From JAZDJP01 sp043803805 (GTDB lineage: Bacteria; Planctomycetota; JAZDJP01), in contig JAZDJP010000016.1 of NCBI GenBank assembly GCA_043803805.1, positions 1-15,748 on the forward strand: a stretch of 15,748 bases of DNA, given 5' to 3'. The position numbers were made by a program, and so were the translations under genes. How positions within the stretch are numbered: the stretch's first letter is position 1; each line of letters begins with the position of its first letter. The notes beneath the pieces were generated by a model. The model did not search any database. It saw nothing but the letters and a program-made list of their open reading frames with translations, and had not been told where the DNA came from. This document shows, one piece after another, positions 1-7,669 of this stretch.

Positions 1-1
1 C

Positions 2-685
2 CTCCCGGAAAACGAGGTGGTTCTCGCGGCCGACGGGGAAGTGCTCGTCCGGGGGCCGGGTCTCTTCCGCGGGTACACCAACGGCACCGCCCCCGACGCG
101 TTCACCGCCGACGGCTTCTACCGCACCGGGGATCTCGGCGAGATGGACGCCGACGGCTACCTGACTCTGAAGGGGCGCAAGTCCGATATGATCAAGACCT
201 CCACGGGACGCAAAATCCAGCCCCGTTGGATCGAGGACGTCTACGGCCGGATCCCGGTGGCGGAGCATGTGGTGGTGGTCGGCGAAGGGCGAAAGACGAT
301 CGCGGCCCTCGTGGTCCCGAATTCCGATGCCATCCGACGGGAGCCGGCCCTCGCGGCGATTCACGACATTCCCCGCGAGGCCCAGGCGGCGTCCCCGGCG
401 CTACGGGAGTTCCTCCGGCGGGAGTTCCGGCGTGTGGAGGGCGGAATCCCTCCCTACGCCCGGGCGGCGGATGTTGCCATCCTCCCCGCGTCCTTCTCGG
501 TGGAGGGCGGGGAGATCACGTATTCGCTCAAGCCGCGGCGGCGTTTCATCGCGGCGAAGTACCGCGGGGTCATCGAGGGGCTCGCCGACCGGCCGGAGCC
601 GACCGTGGCGATGCCGGATATTCGGGAGGGACGAATCCTCCCGGCGGCCGCGCCCCGCGGGGAATTCGTCAACCGGCCGAATTGA
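2..685 (+). CDS. Long-chain acyl-AMP/acyl-CoA ligase, C-terminal part (5' truncated by window edge)
   Basis: This is the C-terminal part of an ANL-superfamily adenylate-forming enzyme; the reading frame is open to the left edge. Visible family motifs are YRTGDLG (ATP/ribose-binding Asp region), GRKSDMIKTSTGRKIQP (hinge region, A8 type), and near the end a segment GEITYSLKPRRRFIAAKYR that matches the A10 region, whose lysine contacts the acyl-adenylate. The long hinge 'GRK..MIKTSTGRKIQP..IE' and the A10 'S/T-K-x-R-R...KY' ending are typical of long-chain fatty acyl ligases rather than amino-acid adenylation domains. It would activate a fatty acid as acyl-AMP and pass it to CoA or a carrier protein. 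The stop lies 25 bases before the FeeM-like gene, so the two are very probably co-transcribed and the ligase may supply its acyl donor. The choice of CoA or ACP as acceptor cannot be read from this fragment. Confidence 0.9.
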   Translation, partial: LPENEVVLAADGEVLVRGPGLFRGYTNGTAPDAFTADGFYRTGDLGEMDADGYLTLKGRKSDMIKTSTGRKIQPRWIEDVYGRIPVAEHVVVVGEGRKTIAALVVPNSDAIRREPALAAIHDIPREAQAASPALREFLRREFRRVEGGIPPYARAADVAILPASFSVEGGEITYSLKPRRRFIAAKYRGVIEGLADRPEPTVAMPDIREGRILPAAAPRGEFVNRPN

Positions 686-710
686 CCGCATGACGGCCTT
701 GGAGGATGCC

Positions 711-1688
711 ATGAACACCCGGCTCACCCGTATTTTGAAGGCGGTCGCGGAATCCTCCCGCTCGAATTCTGTCCCGTCCGGACGGTTCGTGTTCGAAGAC
801 GGCCGGTTCGCCATCCGGGTGGCGGGCGACCTCGAAAGCCGGAAGAAGGCCTACCGGTTGGTGTATCAGTTGTACCGGGAGAAGGGATACGCCCGGCACG
901 ATCCCTCGGGGATGTGGCTTTCGATTTTCGACGCCGTGCCGGAGACGACGACTCTGCTCGTGGAGAGAATTTCCGACGGCACCGCGGTGGGCGCGCTCAC
1001 GGTGGTGTTCGACTCGCCGCTCGGGCTTCCCGCGGATAATTTATATTTCGGGGAATTGAATTCGTTACGGGACGCCGGGAGGCGCCTGGCGGAAATTGTT
1101 TCGTTGGGCGTTGCCGAAGGCGTGGAGGCGGGACGGGAGATTCTGGTGAAGTTGTTCAATCACGCGTATCTCCTGTCCCGGAAAATCCGGGGGGCGACGG
1201 ATTTCGTGATCACGGTGAATCCCCGGCACGTGCGGTTTTACAAGCGTTCCATGTTGTTTGAAAAGGCGGGTCCGGAGCGCGCCTACGGGAAGGTGGGTGG
1301 GGCGCCGGCGGTGCTTCTGCGGGTGGATCTTTCGACTCCGGATTGGGCTCGCGGGGGTGAGCCATCTTCCGGGGAATCGGTTCCCGTGTCATCGCGGACG
1401 CTCATCCCTCTCTTCCATTCGGAATCGGAGGAGCCCGGCATCCTCGCGTCAATCCGCCGGGACACCCGCCCTCTGCGCTCGGAGGAATTCATACGGTTGT
1501 TCTTGGAGGAGACGGACGTCTGGGCGAATGCCGGGCCCGGTCAGAGGGCGCATCTCCGGATCCTGTATGCCGTGTGGAGACGGGCGGCGGAGGAACGAGC
1601 CCGCGGATTCCGGGAGGCGTTTGCCCCGGCGGAGCCCGTCGCGAACGGGGCGTTTCCGCCGGTGTTGGAGGCGGGCGTCTTCGCATAA
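711..1688 (+). CDS. N-acyl amino acid synthase, FeeM-like (GNAT fold)
   Basis: This is a 325-residue protein whose first ~207 residues match the FeeM catalytic core, a GNAT-fold family related to acyl-homoserine lactone synthases. Known members transfer a long-chain acyl group from acyl-ACP to the amine of an amino acid such as tyrosine. Diagnostic segments are EIVSLGVAEG in the middle, NPRHVRFY at about 170-177 followed by a 'LFEKAGPER' turn, and GGAPAVLLRVDL at 196-207, which closes the core. The remaining ~118 residues form an Arg/Glu-rich, mostly helical-looking C-terminal extension I do not recognise. I chose the ATG at 711 because GGAGG (701-705) sits five bases upstream. An in-frame ATG at 690 has no ribosome binding site. 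The gene sits between an acyl ligase and a thioester-reductase-like gene, which fits lipo-amino-acid biosynthesis. The amino-acid substrate is unknown. Confidence 0.8.
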   Translation: MNTRLTRILKAVAESSRSNSVPSGRFVFEDGRFAIRVAGDLESRKKAYRLVYQLYREKGYARHDPSGMWLSIFDAVPETTTLLVERISDGTAVGALTVVFDSPLGLPADNLYFGELNSLRDAGRRLAEIVSLGVAEGVEAGREILVKLFNHAYLLSRKIRGATDFVITVNPRHVRFYKRSMLFEKAGPERAYGKVGGAPAVLLRVDLSTPDWARGGEPSSGESVPVSSRTLIPLFHSESEEPGILASIRRDTRPLRSEEFIRLFLEETDVWANAGPGQRAHLRILYAVWRRAAEERARGFREAFAPAEPVANGAFPPVLEAGVFA

Positions 1689-1775
1689 AACGATTTCGCC
1701 GTCCGCCCCGGATGGGGGAATCTCGATGGCTGCATCGAGGGTTGCGAAAACGCAATCACGAGGAGGGGATCCGGC

Positions 1776-2381
1776 ATGAACGGAAGGGAATCGCACGCCG
1801 CTTTCTGCGGGAACTCTGTCTGCGGGGGGTGTTCCGTGGAGGGTCGCTTCACCTGCCGTCAGAATTTCGGGGATGTCGTGGATTTTATGGCGCCGGCGAC
1901 GCTGTATTTTCTCCCGGCCATCGGCGGTATGATCGCCGGGGGGTGGGGGCAGGCGCTGGCGATCTGGGGGGCGCTGGCGGCGGCGTTCTTCCTCTACGTT
2001 CAGCAGAAACTGGTGTGTTGCCGGTGCCCGCACTACGCCGGTTCAAAACCGTTTCTGACCTGCCATGCCGCGTTCGGGCTTCCCAAGTTTCCGCGGTACA
2101 GCCCGCGGCCCCTCGGGCGGGCCGGGCGGATCTTCCTGTACGCGTATTCCGCCGTGTTGTTCCTCTGGCCGTTTCCCCTCCTGGCGATGTCCGGGCAATG
2201 GCTGCTGTTTTCGGTCACCGGAGGAGCGTTGCTGTCATGGGTCTGGTTCGTCCAGCGCCGGTTGTGTACGCGGTGCATTAATCTGTTTTGCCCGTTCAAC
2301 CGGGTGCCGCAGCCCCTCCGTAACACCCTGGCCGGGATGGGGCCGACGCTCGCCGCCGCGCGGGAACCCGGCGCCGGATGA
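1776..2381 (+). CDS. Cysteine-rich integral membrane protein of unknown function
   Basis: I do not recognise a named family. The 201-residue protein has an N-terminal cysteine cluster (C11, C16, C19, C27), a hydrophobic stretch at about 38-78 long enough for two membrane helices, a loop with C81-C82-x-C84-P-H and C96, two further helices at about 118-138 and 141-160, and a C-terminal cluster C164-x2-C167-x4-C172-P-F-N. The cysteines fall in soluble segments at the helix ends, as expected for metal or Fe-S binding or a redox role; this is inference. AGGAGG at 1761-1766 supports the ATG at 1776. It lies 87 bases after the FeeM-like gene and about 100 bases before the PP-loop gene, on the same strand, so it is probably part of the same operon, perhaps as membrane partner, exporter component or redox protein. 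Confidence 0.8.
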   Translation: MNGRESHAAFCGNSVCGGCSVEGRFTCRQNFGDVVDFMAPATLYFLPAIGGMIAGGWGQALAIWGALAAAFFLYVQQKLVCCRCPHYAGSKPFLTCHAAFGLPKFPRYSPRPLGRAGRIFLYAYSAVLFLWPFPLLAMSGQWLLFSVTGGALLSWVWFVQRRLCTRCINLFCPFNRVPQPLRNTLAGMGPTLAAAREPGAG

Positions 2382-2451
2382 TTCGGCGTTCGGGATCACG
2401 GCGCCCCTTGTATTCCCCCGGGGGCGGCGGATAATGCGCGTTGGCCGTGAA

Positions 2452-2479
2452 CCCTGGGACGGGACACGGGAAACGGGGG
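2452..2479 (+). repeat. Heptamer array (ACGGG core), in spacer before PP-loop gene
   Basis: Three tandem 7-base units sharing ACGGG followed by two variable bases occupy 2459-2479, preceded by a related CCCTGGG unit. The array ends 9 bases before the ATG at 2489, so its last G-rich unit also supplies the only ribosome-binding-like sequence for that gene. It belongs to the same class of iterated words as those at 8264, 10202, 13390, 13829-13974 and 14489. Confidence 0.6.
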
Positions 2480-2488
2480 ACGTCTTCG

Positions 2489-3628
2489 ATGAACGAAAGC
2501 GTGTTCGCACGCGAGACCCGGCGGGTGGAGTTCATCGCCCGCCACCTCTGGCGCGTCATCCGTCCGGCGGTGGCGCGGCACCTCTCCCGGCGTTGCCGGA
2601 ACTGCGTCCTGCCGGAGGGCGTTTCCCCTCTGGACGCGACGGGCCTCTGTGGGGAATGCCGGAAATTCGCGGATTCCCCCCCTCCGCCCCGGCCCGCTTC
2701 GGAGGGCGTTTCCGATCCCGTGGATGAACTTCTGCGTTCCACGGAAGGGAAGGCCGCGGGGGTCTACGACGCAATTCTGCTGGTGAGCGGTGGGAAGGAC
2801 AGCGCCTGGCTTCTCCACCGGATCACAACCGGGCATCCGCGCCTCCGGCTGCTCACGGTGCTGGTGGACAACGGGTTCATGAGCCCGATCGCCCTGGCCA
2901 ACGCCGCGCGGGTGATGTCCCGTTTCGACGTGGATCACCTCACCGTCCGGCCCCGGCCGGCGGTCGTCCGGAAGGCCTTCCGCACCGCATTCCTGAACCT
3001 TCACCGCCAGACCGGCTACAGCATCGTGGATCTCACGGACGGGCAGATTATTTTCGACACGGCCAAGCACCTCGCCGCCCGGATGGGGATTCCGATGGTC
3101 CTGTGCGGGTTGTCCCGGGCGCAGATCGAGAACGGGATGACCGGCGTCCGATGGGAGTTTCCCCGGGAGCGGGAGGCGGCCGGGATGAACAACATCACCG
3201 GGATCCCCTTCGGTGAATTTTTCACGCCGGACGAAATGACGCTCTGGTTCGACGGCTCGAAACATCCCCCGGACCGGATCCCCCGGTTCGTGTTTCCGCT
3301 TTATGTCTGGGAGCCGGCCGAGGAACACATCCTCCGGGAGGTGTCTCGCCTCGGACTGCTCGATGCGAAACGGACGAGCCCCCTTCTCACGAACAACCGG
3401 CTCATTCCCTTGATCGGCATCGCCGAGGTCCTCCGTTTCGGCCACACCGGGTTCGAGGTGGAGTTCGCCCGGAACGTCCGCGAGGGGAAATCGGCGCGGG
3501 AATACTGGCTGAATATCTTTGAAATGCTGGAATACTCCGCGAAGACGGGGCGCTTCATTTCGGGCTCGGTGGATGCCACCCTGGCGGAATTGGGGCTTTC
3601 GCGGAAGGACATCGGGCTCCCCGCATGA
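2489..3628 (+). CDS. PP-loop ATPase with N-terminal Cys4 knuckle (N-acetyl sugar amidotransferase/WbpG-like)
   Basis: This is a 379-residue member of the adenine-nucleotide alpha-hydrolase (PP-loop) superfamily. The P-loop SGGKDS is at residues 100-105, following a hydrophobic strand (YDAILLV), and DNGF follows after the next strand. Near the N-terminus two CxxC pairs (C36/C39 and C54/C57) form a probable zinc knuckle, with 'CVLPEG...GLCGEC' spacing like that in the sugar amidotransferase PseA/WbpG group and in thiolation enzymes. Such enzymes adenylate a carbonyl and replace the oxygen with nitrogen or sulfur. The substrate here is not known; an amidation or similar step on an acyl-amino-acid product is possible but is inference. 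I took the ATG at 2489 because a G-rich site lies eight bases upstream; an in-frame TTG at 2441 lies before a repeat array. The 3' end overlaps the next gene by ATGA, indicating translational coupling. Confidence 0.8.
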   Translation: MNESVFARETRRVEFIARHLWRVIRPAVARHLSRRCRNCVLPEGVSPLDATGLCGECRKFADSPPPPRPASEGVSDPVDELLRSTEGKAAGVYDAILLVSGGKDSAWLLHRITTGHPRLRLLTVLVDNGFMSPIALANAARVMSRFDVDHLTVRPRPAVVRKAFRTAFLNLHRQTGYSIVDLTDGQIIFDTAKHLAARMGIPMVLCGLSRAQIENGMTGVRWEFPREREAAGMNNITGIPFGEFFTPDEMTLWFDGSKHPPDRIPRFVFPLYVWEPAEEHILREVSRLGLLDAKRTSPLLTNNRLIPLIGIAEVLRFGHTGFEVEFARNVREGKSAREYWLNIFEMLEYSAKTGRFISGSVDATLAELGLSRKDIGLPA

Positions 3629-4749
3629 ACGGCATCCTCATCACCGGCGCGGCCGGAAACGTCGGCGCGCGCCTCGCGGCGGAATACCTGGCCCGGACGG
3701 ACCGGGAGGTGTTCGCGCTGGTCCGGGCGGAATCCCCCGCCCGGGCCCGGGAACGCGTGGGGGAGGCGCTGGATTTCTGGGGATGGCCCGAAGACCGGCG
3801 GGCCGGACGGGTGACGGCGCTGGCCGGGGACGTGGAGACCCCCGGTCTCGGTCTTCCGCCGGAGACGATCGCCCGCGTCCGGGAACGGGCATCCATCGTC
3901 GTTCACGCCGCGGCCAATATCCGCCTCGACCAGTCGCTCGAGGCCGCCCGGCGGGCGATTGTCGGCGGGACGGAAAACGCCCTCGCCCTCGCCCGGTCCC
4001 TCGCAAAATTGGAACGATTCGGCTTCGTGAGCACGATGGAGGTCGCCGCGGGATGCGATTGCCTCGTGAAAGAGGAGTTTCTCGCAGGGCTCCGGATCCG
4101 GTTCCTGAACACCTACGAGATCGCCAAGTTCGAGGCGGAGGAATTTCTCCGGGGGGAAATCGCCCGCGGCGCGCCGGTCACCGTCTTCCGGCCCAGCATG
4201 GTGGTGGGCGAGGCGGCGACGGGGAAGGTGCACGGGTTCCAATCGTTTTACCTGTTGATGGAAAAGATGCTTCTCTCCCCGGAGTTTCCCGTCATGCCGC
4301 GGGGATGCTTCGTGGATACCATCCCGGTGGATGTCCTGGCGGAGGGTATCCTGCGGCTCATGGATCACCCCGGCGCGGCCGGCCGCGTCCATCATTTTGC
4401 GCAGGGGATTGAGGACCACGTTGGATTCCGGGAGTTCGTGGCGCTGACGGCGCCACTTCTTGCAGAACGGCTCGGATCCCCGGTGGTCCCGCCCCGCTTC
4501 GCCCCGCCGGGGCTGTTTTCCGTTTTGCTCGCCGCGATGGCCCCGTTCGCGTGGGGACGGCCCCGCCGGCGGATCCGCATCATGCGGATCTTCACACGGG
4601 TGCTCGCCGCCCACGCGCGGTTCGAAACCCGCCAGACCCGGGACACCCTCGCGTCGCTCGGCGTGGCCTGGCCGCGGTTTCAGGAATGCCTGCCCCGTCT
4701 TCTGGATTACTACCTGCCGCGCCGGGGGCGGACGCGGATGCCGTTTTAA
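3625..4749 (+). CDS. NAD(P)-dependent thioester-reductase-like SDR (NAD_binding_4 / fatty acyl reductase type)
   Basis: This is a 374-residue extended short-chain dehydrogenase. It opens with a Rossmann strand and TGAAGNVG (residues 7-14), followed by LVRAES and later VVHAAANI, which is the pattern of thioester reductase domains in carboxylic acid reductases and fatty acyl-CoA reductases. The catalytic Tyr and Lys are Y164 and K168 in TYEIAKFEAE, followed by VFRPSMVVGEAATG, the usual substrate-loop strand. These enzymes reduce a carrier- or CoA-bound acyl thioester to aldehyde or alcohol. A hydrophobic patch near residues 290-310 (LFSVLLAAMAPFAWG) could be a membrane-association helix. The start codon overlaps the stop of the PP-loop gene by 4 bp. 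With the upstream acyl ligase and N-acyl amino acid synthase it suggests reduction of a lipid intermediate in a shared pathway. An epimerase-type role cannot be excluded. Confidence 0.85.
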   Translation: MNGILITGAAGNVGARLAAEYLARTDREVFALVRAESPARARERVGEALDFWGWPEDRRAGRVTALAGDVETPGLGLPPETIARVRERASIVVHAAANIRLDQSLEAARRAIVGGTENALALARSLAKLERFGFVSTMEVAAGCDCLVKEEFLAGLRIRFLNTYEIAKFEAEEFLRGEIARGAPVTVFRPSMVVGEAATGKVHGFQSFYLLMEKMLLSPEFPVMPRGCFVDTIPVDVLAEGILRLMDHPGAAGRVHHFAQGIEDHVGFREFVALTAPLLAERLGSPVVPPRFAPPGLFSVLLAAMAPFAWGRPRRRIRIMRIFTRVLAAHARFETRQTRDTLASLGVAWPRFQECLPRLLDYYLPRRGRTRMPF

Positions 4750-4823
4750 TCCAACCGTCAGGGAACGATATATTGCCACCGTCTGGAGATGAGGATACCA
4801 TCCCGTAAGGAGATGTGAGAATC

Positions 4824-7307
4824 ATGCTCAAACAGATTGATCTGAACGGAACGTGGCGGGCGCGGTGGACGGATGGCCAGCGGGGACGTGCGGAGTACGC
4901 GAACCGGGATGAAACCGACGAGGCGCGATACATCGACGCCCAAGTGCCCGGCGAAATCCATCTGGACGTGTGGAAGCAGGGGTGGATCAAGGACCCTTAC
5001 GTCGAAACCAACGGCCTGGCCGCGCGCTGGGTGGAGGAGTGCATCTGGAGTTATCGGCGCTTCTTCAACGTGCCGCGCGAGGCGCTCAAAGGACGATCGT
5101 GGCTCCATTTTGAGGGACTCGATCTTGTCGCGACTGTTGTTCTCAATGGTCAGGAGATCGGCAAACACGCCAACTCGTTTCATCCCTGCCGCATCGAGGT
5201 CACGGGCAAACTGAAGGCCGGCCGGAACTTGCTGACGGTCCATCTCGATGGCGGACTCTTCCATGCGGCGGAGAAGCCGGTCGAAGGCTGGGGCCTGCAA
5301 CTGGATGCCAAACTGCACAAGCGCCATTGGCTGAGAAAACCCCAGTGTCAGTTTGGCTGGGACTGGTCCACACGGCTCATCAACGTCGGCATCACCAAGC
5401 CTGTCCGGTTGGAATGGACCCCGGACCCGGTACGTATCGATATGTTTGTTCCCCTGGCCGATTTGTCGGCCGACCTGCGGACGGGAACGGTCCGGGGGCG
5501 GTTGTTTGTCGAAGGGCTCACCGACAAGTCGTGCCGCGGCAGGTTGACGGTGGAAATCCCCGAGGCCGTGCAGAAGACGACCGCGGACGTGGAGCTGAAA
5601 CCCGGGCTCAACCCGGTGGAGGCGTGCCTCCAGGTCGCCGATCCGGATCTATGGTGGCCGGTGGGGCACGGCGCGCAGAAACGCTATACGGTCCGTGCGT
5701 CGCTCTCCGTGGACGGGCGGAAGATCGGCGAACGGTCGGCGCGCATCGGTTTCCGCCACGTGCGCGTCAACCAGGACCAGCATCCGGAAAAGGGGCGTTA
5801 TTTCATCATCGAGATCAATGGCCGGAAGATCTTCCTCAAGGGCGGCAATTTCGTTCCGGTGGACATGATCTTTCCGCGGGCGGACCGGAAACGCTACGAC
5901 AGGGTCACGGACCTCGCACTCGAAGCCAACTTCAACATGCTCCGGGTCTGGGGCGGCGGCTTGTATGAGGCCGATGACTTCTACGATCTGTGCGACGCGA
6001 AGGGCATCCTGGTCTGGCAGGAATTCATTTTCGCATGTGCCAAGTATCCCATCCAGGACGAGGCGTTTCACAACAGTGTCAAGGACGAAGCCCGGTTCAA
6101 CATCCGGCGGCTGGCACCGCATCCGAGCCTGGTGGTGTGGTGTGGCAACAACGAGATGGAGTGGGGCGCCTGGAGCTGGGGGTATGACCGCGGCGTGGTC
6201 TACCCCGACCATGCCCTGTTCCACGTGACGATTCCGCGCCTGTTGGCCGGGGAAGACCCGGGCCGGTACTACCAGCCCAGTTCGCCCTATTCGCCGGACG
6301 GGTTGTTCCCGAACGCGGATGAGGTGGGCGATCAGCATCCGTGGTCCGTCGGTATGCAGAACACGGACTTCCGCGATTACCGGAAGATGATCTGCCGCTT
6401 CCCGAACGAGGGCGGCACGCTCGGGCCCACCTCCCTGCCCACCATGCTGGCGTGCCTGCCGGGGGATCAGCGGTATGTCCAGTCGTTCGCCTGGCAGGTT
6501 CACGACAACTCGATCGACAGCTGGGGCGAACCGAGTTACCCGGACAAGATGATTATGCAATGGCTCGGCAAGGACATCCGGAAGATGAGCATCGAGGAGT
6601 TCACCTACTGGGGCGGTCTGGTGCAGGGCGAGGCCCTGCGCGAGTACTGCGAGAATTTCCGCCGCCGCATGTTCGACACATCATCGGCCATCTTCTGGAT
6701 GTACAACGACTGCTGGCCGGCGACGCGGAGCTGGACGATCGTGGACTACTACCTGCGGCGCACGCCGGCCTTCGCGCCGGTCCGGCGGGCGATGCAACCC
6801 CTGCATGTCGTTGTCGCCGGGGAGGAAGACAAGGTCGTTGTGTTCGGCGTGAACGAGCGGTCCCAGGTGTGGAGCGGCGCGCTGCGGTACGGTCTCTTCA
6901 ATCTGGCCGGCGGCCGGCCGTTGGACCGGATTCAGCAAGTGACTCTGCCGCCCAACGCCTCCACGCGGATCGCCTCGTTCAAGAAGCGCGAGTGGAAGGA
7001 TCCGGCTGCCTCCGCCGCCTTCGCCACGCTGGTGCGGGGTGACGCCGTAGTCGCCCGGAACCGGCTTTTCCTGCCGTTCTTCAAGGACTTGAAGTGGGCC
7101 GCTCCGCATCTCAAGGTGCGCCTGGCGAAGGGGAAGGCGATCTTCACGAGCGATACGTTCGTGTGGGGCGTTTGTCTCGACCTGGACGGGAGGATGCGCA
7201 TGCCCGACAACTTCTTCGACGTCTATCCCGGCATTCCGCACGTCATCCCGTGGAAAGGCTCCCGAAAGCCGGAGGTGCGGTTCGTGGGCAACCTGGTCGG
7301 GAAATAG
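4824..7307 (+). CDS. Beta-mannosidase, glycoside hydrolase family 2
   Basis: This is an 827-residue GH2 enzyme of beta-mannosidase type, which removes non-reducing terminal beta-D-mannose. The N-terminal jelly-roll sugar-binding domain (about 8-180) begins LNGTWRARW and includes W.YRRFF and LHFEGLDLVATVVLNG. An Ig-like domain follows, then the TIM barrel with FLKGGNFVPVDMIFPR and NFNMLRVWGGGLYE. The acid/base is E444 in WCGNNEMEW and the nucleophile is E529 in RFPNEGG; both are present and 85 residues apart, as usual for this family. No signal peptide is visible, so it should act in the cytoplasm on imported oligosaccharides. I chose ATG 4824 because the GTG at 4815 lies only two bases from AAGGAG (4807-4812); the GTG remains possible. 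No transporter or other glycosidase lies beside it. The gene looks somewhat less GC-biased than its neighbours, which may point to separate acquisition. Confidence 0.93.
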   Translation: MLKQIDLNGTWRARWTDGQRGRAEYANRDETDEARYIDAQVPGEIHLDVWKQGWIKDPYVETNGLAARWVEECIWSYRRFFNVPREALKGRSWLHFEGLDLVATVVLNGQEIGKHANSFHPCRIEVTGKLKAGRNLLTVHLDGGLFHAAEKPVEGWGLQLDAKLHKRHWLRKPQCQFGWDWSTRLINVGITKPVRLEWTPDPVRIDMFVPLADLSADLRTGTVRGRLFVEGLTDKSCRGRLTVEIPEAVQKTTADVELKPGLNPVEACLQVADPDLWWPVGHGAQKRYTVRASLSVDGRKIGERSARIGFRHVRVNQDQHPEKGRYFIIEINGRKIFLKGGNFVPVDMIFPRADRKRYDRVTDLALEANFNMLRVWGGGLYEADDFYDLCDAKGILVWQEFIFACAKYPIQDEAFHNSVKDEARFNIRRLAPHPSLVVWCGNNEMEWGAWSWGYDRGVVYPDHALFHVTIPRLLAGEDPGRYYQPSSPYSPDGLFPNADEVGDQHPWSVGMQNTDFRDYRKMICRFPNEGGTLGPTSLPTMLACLPGDQRYVQSFAWQVHDNSIDSWGEPSYPDKMIMQWLGKDIRKMSIEEFTYWGGLVQGEALREYCENFRRRMFDTSSAIFWMYNDCWPATRSWTIVDYYLRRTPAFAPVRRAMQPLHVVVAGEEDKVVVFGVNERSQVWSGALRYGLFNLAGGRPLDRIQQVTLPPNASTRIASFKKREWKDPAASAAFATLVRGDAVVARNRLFLPFFKDLKWAAPHLKVRLAKGKAIFTSDTFVWGVCLDLDGRMRMPDNFFDVYPGIPHVIPWKGSRKPEVRFVGNLVGK

Positions 7308-7338
7308 GGACGCATGGAATGCCACGCCGGTTCCGCCA

Positions 7339-7548
7339 CGCTCCTCCGGCGAGGGAATCCGCCACGCCCCTCAGAATCTCCGGACCGTGGCCGAAGGCCT
7401 TGAACGATCCCAGCGAGGTGCTGATGGATTTCCCGGCGCCCTCCGGGAGGAGCGAGGCGAGGATGCGGGCGAGGGTGTAGGCGGCGCGTTCCGGCTCGAA
7501 CCAGGTGGGGCGATAGACGTTTTCCTTGACGGGAGCGCCGTGAAAAAC
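7339..7548 (-). pseudogene. eboE: Decayed internal fragment of eboE (metabolite traffic protein EboE)
   Basis: The 362 bases between the beta-mannosidase and the DUF4160 gene hold no good gene, but the minus strand encodes about 70 residues resembling the middle of EboE: VFHGAPVKENVYRPTW, then ERAAYTLARILASLLPEG, SISTSLGSFKAFG and VADSLAGG. In my memory of the family, EboE reads FPYGxFHGxxVKExVYxPxW, then a helix ending LLPxG and GSISTxPxxxK. Just upstream another frame reads AINVF, so the FPYG part appears lost with a frameshift. The direct repeat GTTTTTCAC (minus strand) occurs twice around that point, 30 bases apart. Neither the start nor the remaining ~300 residues are present. Beyond 7339 the frame runs meaninglessly into the mannosidase gene. 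EboE belongs to the ebo cluster, implicated in moving metabolite precursors out of the cytoplasm. Identification is from remembered family patterns only. Confidence 0.6.
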
Positions 7549-7620
7549 ACGTTGATGGCGCGCACAGTGGTGAAAAACGGGTGGGGGGATGTGATGCCTT
7601 GAGGGCACAGGACAAGTTGC

Positions 7621-7648
7621 TTGAAAGTGCGGAGGCGTCTGCTACTCT
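7621..7648 (+). promoter_or_regulatory. Possible sigma-70 promoter for the DUF4160/DUF2442 pair
   Basis: TTGAAA (7621-7626) and TACTCT (7643-7648) are separated by 16 bases and lie 21 bases upstream of the ATG at 7670. The -35 matches the consensus well and the -10 moderately. It would drive both small genes. Confidence 0.35.
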
Positions 7649-7669
7649 TGGTGTCGAAAGGGTCGTGCG

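Noticed and set aside
267..710. N-terminal extension of the FeeM-like gene
   Set aside because: The extension overlaps the acyl ligase gene out of frame and reads as Arg/Ser-rich shadow; GGAGG supports the ATG at 711.
3301..4779. 492-codon open frame on the minus strand
   Set aside because: It is the shadow of the PP-loop and SDR genes, which have clear motifs; its composition is rich in Arg, Pro and His.
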